A DNA stretch of 13,015 nt from Actinomycetota bacterium (GTDB lineage Bacteria > Actinomycetota > Thermoleophilia > Gaiellales > Gaiellaceae). This document shows, in pieces, positions 1 through 6,307 of this stretch (its first letter is position 1; the number at the start of each line of letters is the position of its first letter). The stretch covers positions 3,781-16,795 of the forward strand of contig JACDGR010000026.1 of assembly GCA_013821525.1 (NCBI GenBank), in the 5' to 3' direction. A program made the translations under genes and the position numbers. The notes beneath the pieces were generated by a model, which worked only from the letters and a program-made list of their open reading frames with translations, did not search any database and had not been told where the DNA came from.

Positions 1-38
1 GTCCCGAAGGACGCCTCCGCCGCGGGTCGGGCTCAGCT

Positions 39-1121
39 CTACTTGCAGTACTGCTTGAACGCGCCGACGCACACGTCGGTCCTCTTCAGGAACTTGTCCT
101 TGAAGAGGCGCGTGTAGTTGGCCTTCGTGATCCAGACGACGGGCAGCGCAAGCGTCGGCTCATTCTTCGAGCCGTTCTTGCGGGACGTGTTCGTCTTCGG
201 CTTCTGGCCCTTGATCAGGGCGACAGCAGCGACAGCGGCAGCGTTCGCCTCGTCCGGCACGTACTTGTAGACCGTGCCCGACTGCCAGCCGGAGATGATG
301 TTCTGAACGCCCTGCACGGAAGCATCCTGACCCGAGAGCGGGAGCGGCTTCAGCTTCTTCGCCTTCAGGTCGGCGACGACCGCACCGGCGATGTTGTCAT
401 TCGCCGCGAGGACACCCTGGACCTTGTTGCTGGTCTTGACGAGCATCTGGTTGAAGATGGTCGCGGCGTTGTTCGCATCCCAGTCGGGCACGAACTGCTG
501 CGGCCCCTTCTTGATCGGGCCACTCTTGAAGAGCGGGTTGAAGACGGCGTCGTTGCCGCTCTTGAACCAGAACGCGTTCTGGTCGGTCTGACCGCCCCAC
601 AGCTCGGCGACCGTGCCGCCCTTGTAGGTGCCGTTCGCCTTCATCGCGGCGAGGACGCCCTTGGCCTGTGCTGCGCCAACGGCCTTGCCGTCGAAGGTGA
701 CGTACACGGACGCGCTGCCACCGCTGACCTGGCGGTCATAGTCGATCGCCTTGCCGCCCTTCGAGGTGAACAGCTTCTCGATCGATGCGGCAGAGCCGTT
801 GTCGAGCGCCGTCTCGATGACGACCGTTGCGCCGGCAGCGATACATGCCTGCGCCTGCGCCTTCTGCTTGAGCGGGTCGTTCAGCGCGTTGTTGATCGAC
901 GCGGTGACGCCTGCCTTCGCAAAGGCTGCCTTCATGGCCGGAGCGTCGAACTGCACCCAACGGACGGAGGACTTCGTGTCCGGGAGCAGCACACAGACCT
1001 GTGTGCCTGCCGTCTTGTGCTTCGTGCTGGCTGTTGCACTCGCCACCACAAACACGGCGAGGCTGACCGTTGCAAGCGCGACGACCGTCAGCGCCGTCGA
1101 CCTACGAAAAACCTTCTTCAC
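39..1121 (-). CDS. XylF-like sugar ABC transporter substrate-binding protein
   Basis: 360-residue secreted periplasmic-binding-protein-like component (Peripla_BP_4 type) of a sugar ABC importer, closest in pattern to D-xylose-binding XylF. Residues 1-32 are a Sec signal peptide: basic MKKVFRR, a hydrophobic core and an ASATA cleavage region. No lipobox cysteine is visible, which is unusual for a Gram-positive-type binding protein. XylF-like landmarks follow in order: DTKSSVRW at the start of the mature domain, IDYDRQV, GGQTDQNA, an AANDNIAG stretch and SGQDASVQGV near the C terminus. Two cysteines lie close to the C-terminal end. The GTG start at 1121 is fixed by an AAAAGGAG Shine-Dalgarno 6 nt upstream (1128-1135). 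ATPase and permease genes would be expected beyond the left edge of the window, but this cannot be seen. It diverges from a xylose-isomerase-like gene, supporting a sugar-catabolic locus. The exact sugar is inferred, not shown. Confidence 0.9.
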   Translation of the reverse strand: MKKVFRRSTALTVVALATVSLAVFVVASATASTKHKTAGTQVCVLLPDTKSSVRWVQFDAPAMKAAFAKAGVTASINNALNDPLKQKAQAQACIAAGATVVIETALDNGSAASIEKLFTSKGGKAIDYDRQVSGGSASVYVTFDGKAVGAAQAKGVLAAMKANGTYKGGTVAELWGGQTDQNAFWFKSGNDAVFNPLFKSGPIKKGPQQFVPDWDANNAATIFNQMLVKTSNKVQGVLAANDNIAGAVVADLKAKKLKPLPLSGQDASVQGVQNIISGWQSGTVYKYVPDEANAAAVAAVALIKGQKPKTNTSRKNGSKNEPTLALPVVWITKANYTRLFKDKFLKRTDVCVGAFKQYCK

Positions 1122-1127
1122 GTGTAA

Positions 1128-1135
1128 CTCCTTTT
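1128..1135 (-). promoter_or_regulatory. Shine-Dalgarno of the sugar-binding protein gene
   Basis: On the minus strand AAAAGGAG lies 6 nt before the GTG at 1121. It is one of only two strong Shine-Dalgarno sequences in the window (the other precedes the histone-like fusion gene), and it decides the start. Confidence 0.75.
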
Positions 1136-1295
1136 ACCTCTAGGGGAACCGGCGGGGGGCTGGCGGGGTGCGATGCTCTGCAAGCAGACCGATCCGACTT
1201 TTTCCTTCATCGAGCAAGTTCCTCTATTCGGAGCCCGGAGTCAAGTCGCAACCACGCCTCCCACCTGCCGCGACATGAGGCGTAGACAGACGATT

Positions 1296-1324
1296 CGCGC
1301 ACACGGTGCGCGCGTCGTTAGGCT
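1296..1324 (+). promoter_or_regulatory. Leaderless promoter with dyad (putative operator) of the xylose-isomerase-like operon
   Basis: A -10-like TAGGCT at 1319-1324 is followed by exactly 6 nt and then the ATG at 1331, the geometry of a leaderless transcript. Just upstream, 1296-1312 is a perfect dyad, CGCGCAC-ACG-GTGCGCG (7-bp arms, 3-nt centre). It occupies the -35/spacer zone and could be a repressor site. No convincing -35 is visible. The remaining 1122-1295 is the divergent intergenic region towards the sugar-binding gene. A TTGACT (minus, 1239-1244) is the only -35-like hexamer there and lacks a good partner -10. Confidence 0.45.
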
Positions 1325-1330
1325 CGAAGG

Positions 1331-2329
1331 ATGAAAACGAGCCTCGGTATCTGGGCGTTCGGCGCGATGGCAACCCGGTTCAACCCGGGCGGCTACAAGC
1401 CCGAACTGGCGGGCGAAGCCACCGCCGCGAGAGTGCGCACCGCAGTCGAAGGTCTCGGCGACCTGATGGACGACTACGAGTTTCATTACCCGCAGGAGAT
1501 CTCCCGCGACAACCTCGAGGAGATCCAGCAGGCCCTCGACGGCCATGGCATCTACTGCCTCGCAAGCGGGCTCCATCTCGACCCCCGTTTTGCAAAAGGG
1601 GGCTTCTGCTCTCCGGATGACGCCACCCGCAAGGCGGCGCTCGACGTGACCTTCGAGGGGATCGACCTGGCCGGCGAGCTCGGCGCCCACTTCATCATCT
1701 GGCCCGGGATCGAGGGCTACAACTATCCGTTCCAGACGCCGTACACGTCGTCCTGGGCGCGATTCATCGACGGGATCGGCGAGTCTGCGAGCCGCGCGGC
1801 CGACAAGGGCGTGACGCTCTTCCTCGAGCACAAGAACTCCGAGCCCGCGATGAAGATCATGATGCGCAACATCGGGATGACGCTGCATGTGATCCACACG
1901 CTGCGCGCGCAGGGGATCGACAACATCAAGGTCAATATGGACTGGCAGCACCTGATCATGAACGGCGAGAACCTCGCGGAATACGCGGCATTGCTCGCCG
2001 CCGAGGGCCTGCTCGGCCACCAGCACGCGAACTCCGGCTGGGGCACCTTCGACGACGACAACATGGTCGGCGCGACGGCGTTCATGGAGACGCTGGAGCT
2101 GGCGATCGAGCTGCGCCGCGCAGGCTACGGCGACAACGGGGAGCGGCTCGGGTTCGACCTGTACCCCTACACCGAGGACGCCGTCGGCGCGGTCAAACGC
2201 TCCGTGATCCACTGGAACTTCATCGACGGCGTCGCGGCGAAGATCGACGACGGCGAGCTCCGTGCCGCGCAGCAGGAGAAGGACGCGGTGCGCGCCTACG
2301 AGCTCGTCTACGCCGCGCTCGGCGCCTGA
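1331..2329 (+). CDS. Xylose-isomerase-like TIM-barrel sugar isomerase/epimerase
   Basis: 332-residue AP-endonuclease-2/xylose-isomerase-fold protein, probably a metal-dependent cytoplasmic aldose-ketose isomerase or epimerase. The metal-site pattern of XylA can be followed: E166 in LEHKNSEP (compare EPKPNEP in XylA), D204 and H207 in MDWQHLIMNGEN, H230/H232 in GHQHANSG, the acidic cluster FDDDN at 240-244, and D276 in GFDLYPY. It is shorter than the roughly 385-residue actinobacterial XylA and lacks the long C-terminal dimer arm, so the substrate may not be xylose. ATG 1331 has only GAAGG directly abutting it; a -10 box 6 nt upstream suggests leaderless initiation. The SDR gene begins 5 nt after its stop, so the two form an operon, divergent from a XylF-like binding protein. 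Family assignment is firm; the reaction is inferred. Confidence 0.85.
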   Translation: MKTSLGIWAFGAMATRFNPGGYKPELAGEATAARVRTAVEGLGDLMDDYEFHYPQEISRDNLEEIQQALDGHGIYCLASGLHLDPRFAKGGFCSPDDATRKAALDVTFEGIDLAGELGAHFIIWPGIEGYNYPFQTPYTSSWARFIDGIGESASRAADKGVTLFLEHKNSEPAMKIMMRNIGMTLHVIHTLRAQGIDNIKVNMDWQHLIMNGENLAEYAALLAAEGLLGHQHANSGWGTFDDDNMVGATAFMETLELAIELRRAGYGDNGERLGFDLYPYTEDAVGAVKRSVIHWNFIDGVAAKIDDGELRAAQQEKDAVRAYELVYAALGA

Positions 2330-2334
2330 CCACG

Positions 2335-3054
2335 ATGACGACCGGAGCCGAAACGAACCTGCAGGGAAAGACTGCCGTGATCACAGGCGCGAGTCGCGGC
2401 ATCGGCGCCGCGCTCGCCCGGATGCTCCGCGAGCGAGGTGTCAACCTCGGCCTCTCCTCCCGGAGCGGCGACGATCTCGGACTCGAGGGGGTCATCGCCC
2501 ACGCGAGCGACGTGCGCGACCTCGAGGCGCTCGAGCAGCTCTGTGCGGCGACAGCGGAGCGCTTCGGCGGGATCGACATCGTCGTGCCGAATGCGGGCGT
2601 CGGCGCCTACGGTCCCTTCCTCGAGCTCTCCCGCGAGCACCTCGACGAGATGCTCGACGTGAATCTGAAGGGCACCGTGTACGCGATCCGCGCCGCGCTG
2701 CCGCACATGCTCGGCCGCGAGGGCGACGTGATCACGCTCGCCTCCGAGGCCGGTCGCCGCGGCTTCCCTGGCGAGGCCGTCTACTGCGCGTCGAAGTTCG
2801 GCCAGGTCGGTCTGACGCGGGCGCTCGACGGCGAGCTTCGTGAGCACGGCATCCGCTGCTCGAACGTCTGCCCGGGCGGCGTCGCCACCGACTTCGCCCT
2901 CGACGACGGTCGTGGCCGCTCGACCGAGGTGCTGCCGGGGATGATGACCGCGGAGGACGTCGCAGCAGTCTGCGTCTTCGTGCTCGAGCGACCGCGCCAC
3001 ATGCGGATCCTCGAGACGGCCTTCCGGCCGATGAGCGAGGCGTCCTGGGGGTAA
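2335..3054 (+). CDS. SDR-family NAD(P)-dependent oxidoreductase
   Basis: 239-residue classical short-chain dehydrogenase/reductase, Rossmann fold, cytoplasmic. The dinucleotide motif TGASRGIG is at residues 17-24, NAG at 86-88, and the catalytic tetrad is N110, S137, Y150 and K154 (YCASK). The PGGVATDF segment after the active site is typical. D59 in the ASDVRDL segment is the usual adenine-contacting aspartate. R21 in the glycine motif is compatible with NADP but does not settle the cofactor. The gene starts 5 nt after the isomerase-like gene with no separate Shine-Dalgarno, so it is read as the second gene of that operon. Context suggests oxidation or reduction of a sugar, polyol or sugar-derived ketone; the substrate cannot be read from sequence. 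Confidence 0.92.
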   Translation: MTTGAETNLQGKTAVITGASRGIGAALARMLRERGVNLGLSSRSGDDLGLEGVIAHASDVRDLEALEQLCAATAERFGGIDIVVPNAGVGAYGPFLELSREHLDEMLDVNLKGTVYAIRAALPHMLGREGDVITLASEAGRRGFPGEAVYCASKFGQVGLTRALDGELREHGIRCSNVCPGGVATDFALDDGRGRSTEVLPGMMTAEDVAAVCVFVLERPRHMRILETAFRPMSEASWG

Positions 3055-3076
3055 AGAAGCTCAGCCCAGGAGCAGC

Positions 3077-3679
3077 TCAGCGCTGCCTGATCGCGCCCAG
3101 CACGTAGCCACCCTCGAGCATCGCCGGAGCCCGCGCCTGGAGGCGCTCCCAGGTCGGGACGTCCCAGCCGAACGAGTCGGCGAGCCGCACGATCATGCAG
3201 AAGAGCGAGCACACCGCCGCGGCGTCCCGGAGCGCCTGCCGGGAGACGCCGGCCGAGAGCACCTCGTCCACGTCGGCCGATGACAGCTCGTCGGGGCGCA
3301 GCGTCAGCTGTTCGATGAACCCGAGCGCCGCACGCAGCTCAGGTCGCACCGGCGCCGTGCGCCAGTCCGCGACGACCGCGTCCCAAACCTCTTCACCGAG
3401 CGCGTACGACGCAACTGCGCCGTGAGACGAAGCTCAGAACAGGCATTGGTTGAGCGACGAGGTGAAGCCGGCGAAGAGCTCGCGCTCCCCCACGCTCCAG
3501 TCGGAGGGGCCGCGCAGCACGCGGTCGAGCTCCTCCGAGAACGGGCGTCCAAACCGCTCGGGCCGATAGAGAAGCGTCTTCACGACGCCGAGCGGCTCCT
3601 GGCCGCTGCGCTCGCGGATCTCGGCGAGCGTGGCCGCCTCGTCGGGTGCGTGGCCCCTATCGAGCACGCCGAGCCTCAC
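3077..3679 (-). CDS. Probable selenoprotein: AhpD-like peroxidase with CxxU active site (TGA read as Sec)
   Basis: One continuous 201-codon frame interrupted only by TGA at 3434-3436. Reading TGA as selenocysteine gives a 200-residue carboxymuconolactone-decarboxylase/AhpD-fold peroxidase. Active-site spacing matches mycobacterial AhpD (E118, C130, C133, H137): here E67, C79, U82 and H86 in SLNQC-LF-U-ASSH. Coding sense continues for 118 residues after the TGA, with normal helical AhpD-like sequence and full family length. A SECIS-like hairpin sits 10 nt beyond the TGA. AhpD-like proteins with Sec are known from prokaryotic selenoproteome surveys. The GTG start at 3679 overlaps the previous gene's stop (GTGA, 3676-3679), so translation is coupled. 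Expected role: thiol/selenol peroxidase in the cytoplasm. The alternative is a pseudogene by a Cys-to-TGA point mutation. It depends on selA/selB/selC elsewhere in the genome. Confidence 0.82.
3406..3423 (-). promoter_or_regulatory. Bacterial SECIS-like hairpin
   Basis: On the minus strand, starting 11 nt after the TGA, ACGGCGC (3417-3423) pairs with GCGUCGU (3406-3412). This gives 7 bp with one G-U wobble, closed by a four-base AGUU loop (3413-3416). The loop has G in its second position followed by U and starts at +18 after the TGA. This fits the general bSECIS description: a short stem, a small apical loop with an early G, located about 16-37 nt after UGA. It lies inside the coding region, as bacterial SECIS elements do. 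Confidence 0.65.
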
Positions 3680-3918
3680 TCGATCACCGCCCGCGCAGCA
3701 TCGAGCCGTCGTAGTCCCTCGCCGATCGCGGCTGCGACGGTCTGCTCGAAGATCTCGTCCTCGCTCACGCCCGACGCCTTCAGCGCCTCGACCTCGCCGT
3801 CGGTGACGGCGTAGGCGCGCTCGCGCACCTTCAGCAGATAGCCGGTGAGCTCGGCGGGAGCTGCTGGCGTGCTCACGACGACTGCGCGGAGCTCGTCGAT
3901 CGGATCGGGCGCCTCCAC
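3676..3918 (-). CDS. Small helical protein coupled to the AhpD-like peroxidase
   Basis: 80 residues from GTG 3918, mostly helical. The segment AVTDGEVEALKASGVSEDEI (38-57) followed by FEQTVAAAIGEGLRRLDAAR resembles the C-terminal helices of carboxymuconolactone-decarboxylase/AhpD-like domains, but the CxxC half is absent. The frame is open further upstream to 4053, yet that part overlaps the CorC-like coding sequence and looks like antisense-type low-complexity S/T/R. GTG 3918 lies 10 nt after the CorC-like stop and is the sensible start. Its stop overlaps the start of the peroxidase (GTGA), so the two are translated together and may form a complex or act in one pathway. The family resemblance is by eye; no function is proven. 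Confidence 0.72.
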   Translation of the reverse strand: MEAPDPIDELRAVVVSTPAAPAELTGYLLKVRERAYAVTDGEVEALKASGVSEDEIFEQTVAAAIGEGLRRLDAARAVIE

Positions 3919-3928
3919 CGCGAAGATC

Positions 3929-5251
3929 TTAGAGACTCGCTGCGTCGCCGTCACCGTCGGCGACCTCCCGCTCGCGGCGGTCCCACGGCTGGAAGGTGAC
4001 CGTGATCCGGTTGATGCGTTGCCCTTCGATCGAGTCGACGTGGAAGCGGACACCGTCGTGGGTCACCTCGTCGCCGGGACCGGCCCCGCGACCGAGCTCG
4101 CCGAACACGAACCCGGCGACGGTGTGGTAATCCTCGTCGGGCAGGTCTGCCTTGAAGCGCTCGTTGAAGTCGTCGATCGGGAACGTGCCGTCGATGCGCA
4201 CGGTGTCATCGTCGATCTGCTCGACCGTCTCGTCGGGACGGTCGAACTCGTCCTCGATCTCGCCGACGATCTCCTCCAGCAGATCCTCGAGCGTGACGAT
4301 CCCCTCCATCGAGCCGTATTCGTCGATCACGACGGCGAGGTGCTGGTTCGTCCGGCGGAACTCCGTCAACAGGCTCGCGAGATCCTTCGTCTCGGGAACC
4401 ATGTAGGCGGGCCTGACGAGCGACTCGAGGTCGACCGAGATGATCCCCCGGTCGTGCATCGCCTCGATCAGGTCGCGGATGTGCAGGACGCCGACGATGT
4501 CGTCGAGCGACTCCCGGTAGACCGGATATCGCGTGTATGGCGATTCGAGGACAGCCTGGAGCGCCTCCTCGGCCGGTAGGGCGATCGAGATCGCAACCAC
4601 CTCCGGGCGCGGCACCATCACATCCGAGACCTCCTTGTCGGCGAAGTCGAAGACCTTCGAGAGCATCTCCTGCTCCTCGTGCTCGATCTCCCCCTGCTCG
4701 GCGGACGACGAGAGCAGCATGCGCAGCTCGGCCTCGGAGTGGGCCTCGTGCTCCGAGCCCGGCGGTTCCATGCCGAGCACGCCGAGCAGAACGTTCGTCG
4801 ATTGCTGGAGCAGCCAGATCAGGGGTCGCAGCAGGACGAAGAACCAGCGCACTGGCGTCGAGACGAAGAGCGCTGTCCGTTCCGGGTGGCCGAGCGCAAT
4901 CCCCTTCGGGACGAGCTCACCGATCACGACGTGTAGGTAGGTGACGATCAGCAGCGCGAGGATGACCGCGAGGAACGAGGCCATGAACGTGTCGAGGTGC
5001 CGTGCGAGCACCTGCTCGCCCAGCGCACCAATCGCGAGCGAGGAGATCGTCACGCCGAGCTGCATCGCCGCGATGAAGCGCGGCGGATCCTTTGTGATCA
5101 GGAGCACCGCGCGTGCGCGCTTGTTGCCCGCGTGCTGGAGCTCCATGATCCGTGTGCGCCGCGAGGTGACGAGGCCGTATTCGGCGGCAACGAAGAAGCC
5201 GTTCAGGAACAACAAGCCGACGAGGGCCAGCATCTGGAGGAAAAAGGTCAC
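3929..5251 (-). CDS. CNNM/CorC (HlyC/CorC) family CBS-domain membrane protein
   Basis: 440-residue membrane protein with the standard order of the family. An N-terminal DUF21/CNNM transmembrane domain has hydrophobic segments near residues 3-24, 62-78, 90-115 and 128-155, and the family sequences NGFFVAAEYGLV and GELVPKGIAL. A CBS pair follows (about 215-340), with MVPRPEV, RYPVYRESLDDIVGVLHIRDL, and VVIDEYGSMEGIVTLEDLLEEIVGEI. The C-terminal CorC_HlyC domain contains DGTFPIDDFNERF and YHTVAGFVFGELG. Members are implicated in Mg2+/Co2+ efflux or magnesium homeostasis; older annotation calls them haemolysins. GTG 5251 is chosen because the first membrane helix begins immediately after it; no good Shine-Dalgarno is seen. 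It heads an operon with the small helical gene (10-nt gap) and the AhpD-like selenoprotein. Confidence 0.93.
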   Translation of the reverse strand: MTFFLQMLALVGLLFLNGFFVAAEYGLVTSRRTRIMELQHAGNKRARAVLLITKDPPRFIAAMQLGVTISSLAIGALGEQVLARHLDTFMASFLAVILALLIVTYLHVVIGELVPKGIALGHPERTALFVSTPVRWFFVLLRPLIWLLQQSTNVLLGVLGMEPPGSEHEAHSEAELRMLLSSSAEQGEIEHEEQEMLSKVFDFADKEVSDVMVPRPEVVAISIALPAEEALQAVLESPYTRYPVYRESLDDIVGVLHIRDLIEAMHDRGIISVDLESLVRPAYMVPETKDLASLLTEFRRTNQHLAVVIDEYGSMEGIVTLEDLLEEIVGEIEDEFDRPDETVEQIDDDTVRIDGTFPIDDFNERFKADLPDEDYHTVAGFVFGELGRGAGPGDEVTHDGVRFHVDSIEGQRINRITVTFQPWDRREREVADGDGDAASL

Positions 5252-5349
5252 GCTGGAGGCCTCACGGCGTGGCGCCGCTCGCGACGGTTACGTCTGGCGG
5301 CGCGTGCGGACTGGGCGGCTGGTCGTCGTCCACGCAGATCAGGTCGCGG

Positions 5350-5355
5350 AGTATA
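5350..5355 (-). promoter_or_regulatory. Possible -10 box for the CorC-peroxidase operon
   Basis: TATACT on the minus strand is a near-consensus -10. It would give a leader of roughly 90 nt before the GTG at 5251. The matching -35 zone contains only a weak TTCGTA and overlaps the LexA box of the divergent gene, so LexA could also touch this promoter. Low certainty. Confidence 0.35.
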
Positions 5356-5373
5356 ACCAGAGACTGGACGATA

Positions 5374-5387
5374 CGAACGTATGTTCT
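5374..5387 (+). promoter_or_regulatory. LexA (SOS) box
   Basis: CGAACGTATGTTCT contains the perfect Gram-positive/actinobacterial LexA core GAAC-N4-GTTC (5375-5386). It lies between a weak -35 (CTGGAC, 5364-5369) and a -10 (TAGTAT, 5387-5392; spacer 17 nt), an ideal place for repression. The -10 is followed by 6 nt and then the ATG at 5399, so the transcript is probably leaderless. Confidence 0.8.
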
Positions 5388-5398
5388 AGTATGGAGGC

Positions 5399-6298
5399 AT
5401 GCGCGCGATCTACCGCGAAGAGCCGTGCAAGGTGGCGCTCAACCGCGTCAACGGGATGCCGTTCACCTGGTCGCTCAATCCGTACATGGGCTGTGTCCAC
5501 CGCTGCACCTTCTGTTACGTCCGCGCGTTCGAGCAGCGCGCCGACCGTCCGGCCGAGGAGCGCTACGGCACATCGATCCGCGTCAAGGTGAACATCGCGG
5601 AACGGCTCCGCGAGCAGCTCGCTAGGCCGAGCTGGGCGGGCGAGCCGCTCGTGATCGGCGCCGCGACCGATCCGTACCAGCCGGCGGAGGGCCGCTACAG
5701 GCTGACCCGAGCGTGTCTCGAAGTGCTGCGCGACGCACGCCAAGCGTTCTCGGTGATCACGCGCGGGCCGCTGATCATGCGCGACGCAGAACTGCTTGCC
5801 GAAGCCTCCTGCAGAGCCGACGTGTCGGTCACCTTCTCGGTGCCGACGGTCGACGAGCTCGTCTGGCGGCGAACCGAGCCAGGCACGGCCCCGCCGAGAC
5901 AACGTTTGCGCGCACTGTCGATCCTCGTCGAGCACGGCGTCCGTGCCTCGGTCGGCATGGCGCCCCTCCTCCCCGGTCTCTCCGACAGCCCGGAGCAGCT
6001 GGCGCGCGTGATCGAGGCGGCGCGCGCAGCGGGCGCGTGCGGGATCTGGGCCAACCTGCTCTATCTGAAGCCCGGCACGCGCGAGCACTTCCTCAGCTGC
6101 CTGGCCCGCGACTGGCCCGAGCTTTTGCCCGAGTACGAGCGGCTGTACGCGGGCCGCGCCTGCCTCCCGGCGAGCGCCACCGCACCGGCCCGAGGTGAGG
6201 TACGTCGGCTCGCGCGCATGCACGGCATTCGCGACCGGCGGCCCGAGCCGCTGCGGCCGCCCGCCCGCGATGAACAGCTTTCACTACTTTCCGCGTAA
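5399..6298 (+). CDS. Rv2578c-like (SplB-type) radical SAM protein, SOS-controlled
   Basis: 299-residue cytoplasmic radical SAM protein. The Fe-S/SAM motif CxxxCxxC is C32, C36 and C39 in GCVHRCTFCY. The family signature GAATDPYQPAEG follows near residue 86. This is the SplB-related/Rv2578c group, named after spore photoproduct lyase homology; its real substrate is not established. The sequence starts MRAIYREEPCKVALNRV, with two basic, arginine-rich stretches near the C terminus. A GAAC-N4-GTTC LexA box lies directly upstream, suggesting induction by DNA damage and a repair-linked role. I recall Rv2578c being listed in the mycobacterial LexA regulon, but cannot verify it here. ATG 5399 fits a leaderless start; a GGAGG lies too close (1 nt) to act as a Shine-Dalgarno. 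Confidence 0.9.
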   Translation: MRAIYREEPCKVALNRVNGMPFTWSLNPYMGCVHRCTFCYVRAFEQRADRPAEERYGTSIRVKVNIAERLREQLARPSWAGEPLVIGAATDPYQPAEGRYRLTRACLEVLRDARQAFSVITRGPLIMRDAELLAEASCRADVSVTFSVPTVDELVWRRTEPGTAPPRQRLRALSILVEHGVRASVGMAPLLPGLSDSPEQLARVIEAARAAGACGIWANLLYLKPGTREHFLSCLARDWPELLPEYERLYAGRACLPASATAPARGEVRRLARMHGIRDRRPEPLRPPARDEQLSLLSA

Positions 6299-6301
6299 GA
6301 T
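6296..6301 (+). promoter_or_regulatory. -10 box of a leaderless promoter for the response regulator
   Basis: TAAGAT overlaps the TAA stop of the radical SAM gene and is followed by 6 nt and the ATG at 6308. No Shine-Dalgarno is present, so the regulator may have its own leaderless transcript independent of the SOS-controlled gene upstream. No good -35 is seen. Confidence 0.45.
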
Positions 6302-6307
6302 GCGGCA

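Noticed and set aside
1241..2212. 323-codon minus-strand frame opposite the isomerase-like gene
   Set aside because: The translation is featureless H/R/V/E-rich antisense. The plus-strand product has a conserved TIM-barrel metal site.
3067..3095. Short GCAGC/GCTGC hairpin between the SDR and peroxidase ends as a bidirectional terminator
   Set aside because: The stem is only 5 bp and no T-run follows on either strand.
3434..3436. Simple nonsense mutation or sequencing error in the AhpD-like gene
   Set aside because: Not excluded, but judged less likely. The stop is TGA, precisely at the redox cysteine, the flanking frame is intact to full length, and a SECIS-like hairpin follows at the right distance.
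3422..4579. Open frames on the plus strand opposite the peroxidase and CorC-like genes
   Set aside because: Their products have no recognisable domains and mirror high-GC codon bias. The minus strand carries clear AhpD-like and CBS/CorC proteins.
5339..6223. 294-codon minus-strand frame opposite the radical SAM gene
   Set aside because: Antisense shadow; the radical SAM CxxxCxxC motif and LexA promoter belong to the plus strand.
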